Shown one piece after another: positions 20,776 through 22,644 of a stretch of DNA of 22,644 bases. The stretch spans positions 1 through 22,644 of the forward strand of contig CAJXNE010000008.1 in assembly GCA_913056285.1 (NCBI GenBank), in the 5' to 3' direction. Every line of letters begins with the position of its first letter. The stretch's first letter is position 1. The stretch comes from an uncultured Zetaproteobacteria bacterium (GTDB taxonomy: Bacteria > Pseudomonadota > Zetaproteobacteria > Mariprofundales > Mariprofundaceae). The notes beneath the pieces are model-generated. The model saw only the letters and a program-made list of their open reading frames with translations. It had not been told where the DNA came from and did not search any database. The position numbers and the translations under genes were made by a program.

Positions 20776-22644
20776 ATGGCTAAAGTAATAGGAATTGACC
20801 TCGGCACCACCAACTCATGCGTGGCTGTTATGGAAGGCGATAAAGCAAAAGTGATCGCCAACGCGGAAGGTGATAACACTACCCCGTCGATTGTGGCATT
20901 TGCCAACGACGAGCGACTGGTCGGTGCGCCGGCCAAGCGCCAGATGGTGACCAATCCGGACAATACATTTTATGCGGTAAAACGTTTAATCGGGCGCAAG
21001 TTCGATTCGGCTGAAACCAAACACCACCATGAACTGGTGTCCTACCCGATTGTGGCTGCTGATAATGGCGATGCCTGGGTAGAAGGCAACGGCAAAAAGA
21101 TGAGCCCGCAGGAAGTTTCGGCTATCACCTTGCAAAAGATGAAGAAAACCGCTGAAGATTATCTCGGCGAAGAAGTCAAAGATGCGGTGATTACTGTGCC
21201 TGCGTACTTCAACGATTCCCAGCGCCAGGCTACCAAGGATGCCGGTGCGATTGCCGGCCTGAATGTACTGCGTATCGTCAATGAGCCAACCGCCGCTGCG
21301 CTGGCTTATGGGCTGGATAAAACCGAAGAAAATCACCTGATCGCTGTTTATGACCTGGGCGGCGGTACGTTTGATATTTCCATTCTGGAAATCGGTGATG
21401 GCGTTTTCGAAGTGAAATCCACCAATGGCGACACCTTCCTGGGCGGTGAAGATTTCGATCAGGTACTGATTAAATATCTGGCCGATGAATTCAAGAAAGA
21501 ACACGGCGTGGACCTGATGAGCGATAAACTGGCGCTGCAACGTTTGAAAGAAGCGGCGGAAAAAGCCAAAATTGAACTGTCTTCCAGCCAGCAGACCGAA
21601 GTGAATCTGCCGTTCATCACCGCTGATGCAAGTGGCCCGAAACATTTGCTAATCAAGCTGACGCGCGCCAAATTCGAGAGTCTGGTGGGTGATCTCGTTG
21701 AGAATTCACTCAAACCATGCGCCCAGGCATTGAAAGATGCCGGCGTGAAAGCGTCCGATATTCATGAAGTCGTACTGGTCGGTGGTCAGACCCGTATGCC
21801 GCTGGTACAGGAAAAAGTGCAGTCGTTCTTTGGTTCCGAACCACATAAGGGTGTGAACCCGGACGAAGTGGTTGCCATTGGCGCAGCTATTCAGGGCGCA
21901 GTATTGACTGGCGACGTCACCGATGTGTTGCTGCTGGATGTCACGCCTCTGAGCCTGGGTATTGAAGTTGAAGGTGGCTTGTTCAACAAGATCATTGAGA
22001 AGAACACAACCATCCCGACCAAAAAGAGCCAGACCTATACCACGGCGGCCGATAACCAGACTGCGGTGACGATTAAAGTAGCGCAGGGCGAACGTGATTT
22101 ATTCTCCGCCAACAAGCAGATGGGCCTGTTTAATCTCGAGGGCATTGCGCCCGCCCCACGCGGTATGCCGCAAATTGAAGTGACATTTGATATTGATGCC
22201 AACGGCATTATCCATGTGCATGCCAAGGATAAGGGGACCGGCAAAGAAACATCGATTCGCATCGAATCCGGTTCCGGTCTGAGCGAGGAAGAAATCGAAC
22301 GCATGAAGAAAGATGCAGAAGCCAATGCCGATGCGGATAAAGAACTGAAAGAGCAGATCGAAGCGAAGAATCGCGCCGATGCGCTGGTCTATTCCACCGA
22401 GAAATCGCTCAAAGAACATGGCGATAAAGTGGATGAAGCTACCCGCAAGGAAATCGAGGAAGCACTGGCAGAGCTCAAAACCGCCATCGAAGGCGGCGAT
22501 GCCGACACCATTGCAGCAGCCGAAACCAAGCTGGCTGAAAAATCGCAGAAACTGGGCGAGGCAATTTATCAGCAGATGCAGCAGGAACAGGCGCAGGCTG
22601 AAGGCGGTGCGACCGGCGCAGCCGATGCCACGTCATCGGCTACA
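20776..22644 (+). CDS. dnaK: Chaperone DnaK (Hsp70), C-terminus cut by window end
   Basis: The window holds 623 residues with no stop; E. coli DnaK has 638, so roughly the last 15, including the acidic EEVD-like tail, are missing. The ATG at 20776 has AGGAGA 8 nt upstream. The ATPase domain shows IGIDLGTTNS (5-14), the VPAYFNDSQRQATKDAG loop, NEPTAAALAYG, YDLGGGTFD and VGGQTRMP. The interdomain linker DVLLLDVTPLSLG is followed by the substrate-binding beta domain and the helical lid. The insert in subdomain IB typical of Gram-negative Hsp70s (IVAADNGDAWVE) is present. DnaK works with DnaJ and with GrpE, encoded just upstream; dnaJ is expected beyond the window. Confidence 0.98.
   Translation, partial: MAKVIGIDLGTTNSCVAVMEGDKAKVIANAEGDNTTPSIVAFANDERLVGAPAKRQMVTNPDNTFYAVKRLIGRKFDSAETKHHHELVSYPIVAADNGDAWVEGNGKKMSPQEVSAITLQKMKKTAEDYLGEEVKDAVITVPAYFNDSQRQATKDAGAIAGLNVLRIVNEPTAAALAYGLDKTEENHLIAVYDLGGGTFDISILEIGDGVFEVKSTNGDTFLGGEDFDQVLIKYLADEFKKEHGVDLMSDKLALQRLKEAAEKAKIELSSSQQTEVNLPFITADASGPKHLLIKLTRAKFESLVGDLVENSLKPCAQALKDAGVKASDIHEVVLVGGQTRMPLVQEKVQSFFGSEPHKGVNPDEVVAIGAAIQGAVLTGDVTDVLLLDVTPLSLGIEVEGGLFNKIIEKNTTIPTKKSQTYTTAADNQTAVTIKVAQGERDLFSANKQMGLFNLEGIAPAPRGMPQIEVTFDIDANGIIHVHAKDKGTGKETSIRIESGSGLSEEEIERMKKDAEANADADKELKEQIEAKNRADALVYSTEKSLKEHGDKVDEATRKEIEEALAELKTAIEGGDADTIAAAETKLAEKSQKLGEAIYQQMQQEQAQAEGGATGAADATSSAT

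Noticed and set aside
20986..21645. Long open frame (219 codons) antisense to dnaK
   Set aside because: It mirrors the strongly biased dnaK codons; such dnaK-antisense frames are a known annotation artefact, and this one has no ribosome site or recognised domain.

Overview
The window reads as ordinary core chromosome of a Gram-negative bacterium, most likely a proteobacterium. The evidence is a DnaK/GrpE pair of proteobacterial type with sigma-32-like promoters, Mpl (recycling of meso-DAP muropeptides), a cvpA-purF pair, EttA, and flagellar export-switch homologues behind a sigma-54-type promoter. The mix of genes would suit Zetaproteobacteria (Mariprofundus-like), but that is a guess from protein flavour. 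I see no transposase, integrase, phage gene, CRISPR array, tRNA or rRNA.

Layout. Bases 1-3900, all minus strand: an alpha/beta hydrolase and an IsdG-type haem monooxygenase 19 bp apart, then a secreted M23 endopeptidase, a receiver-only response regulator, a SPOR-domain membrane protein and the N-terminal part of a gamma-glutamyltransferase. Bases 4059-7591, minus strand: radA, a 60-bp near-perfect inverted repeat, then cvpA-purF with a 4-nt overlap. A DUF547 lipo/periplasmic-type protein (7834-8664, minus) is divergent from a plus-strand block at 8875-14704: mpl, rplY-pth (3 nt apart), ychF and ettA, each unit with its own leader signals.

Bases 14701-19156, minus strand: a two-gene unit with a FliK-like protein and a stand-alone FlhB C-terminal-domain protein (4-nt overlap), preceded by a good sigma-54 promoter match, and then a hybrid sensor histidine kinase. 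The kinase is divergent from a small, possibly frameshifted ORF, which converges on a short L,D-transpeptidase gene without a signal peptide. The window ends with plus-strand grpE and dnaK (dnaK is cut by the window edge).

How it works together: several products act on the cell wall (M23 peptidase, SPOR protein, L,D-transpeptidase, Mpl), several on translation (L25, Pth, YchF, EttA) and two on protein folding. The points worth a second look are regulatory and structural: a sigma-54 promoter for the FliK/FlhB-like pair, a 12-bp palindrome inside the ettA promoter spacer, an rplY leader hairpin touching the ribosome binding site, the radA-cvpA inverted repeat, and a recurrent habit of short in-frame tandem duplications (grpE, rplY, fliK-like, histidine kinase, response-regulator leader). 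I did not find a clear undescribed multi-gene system.
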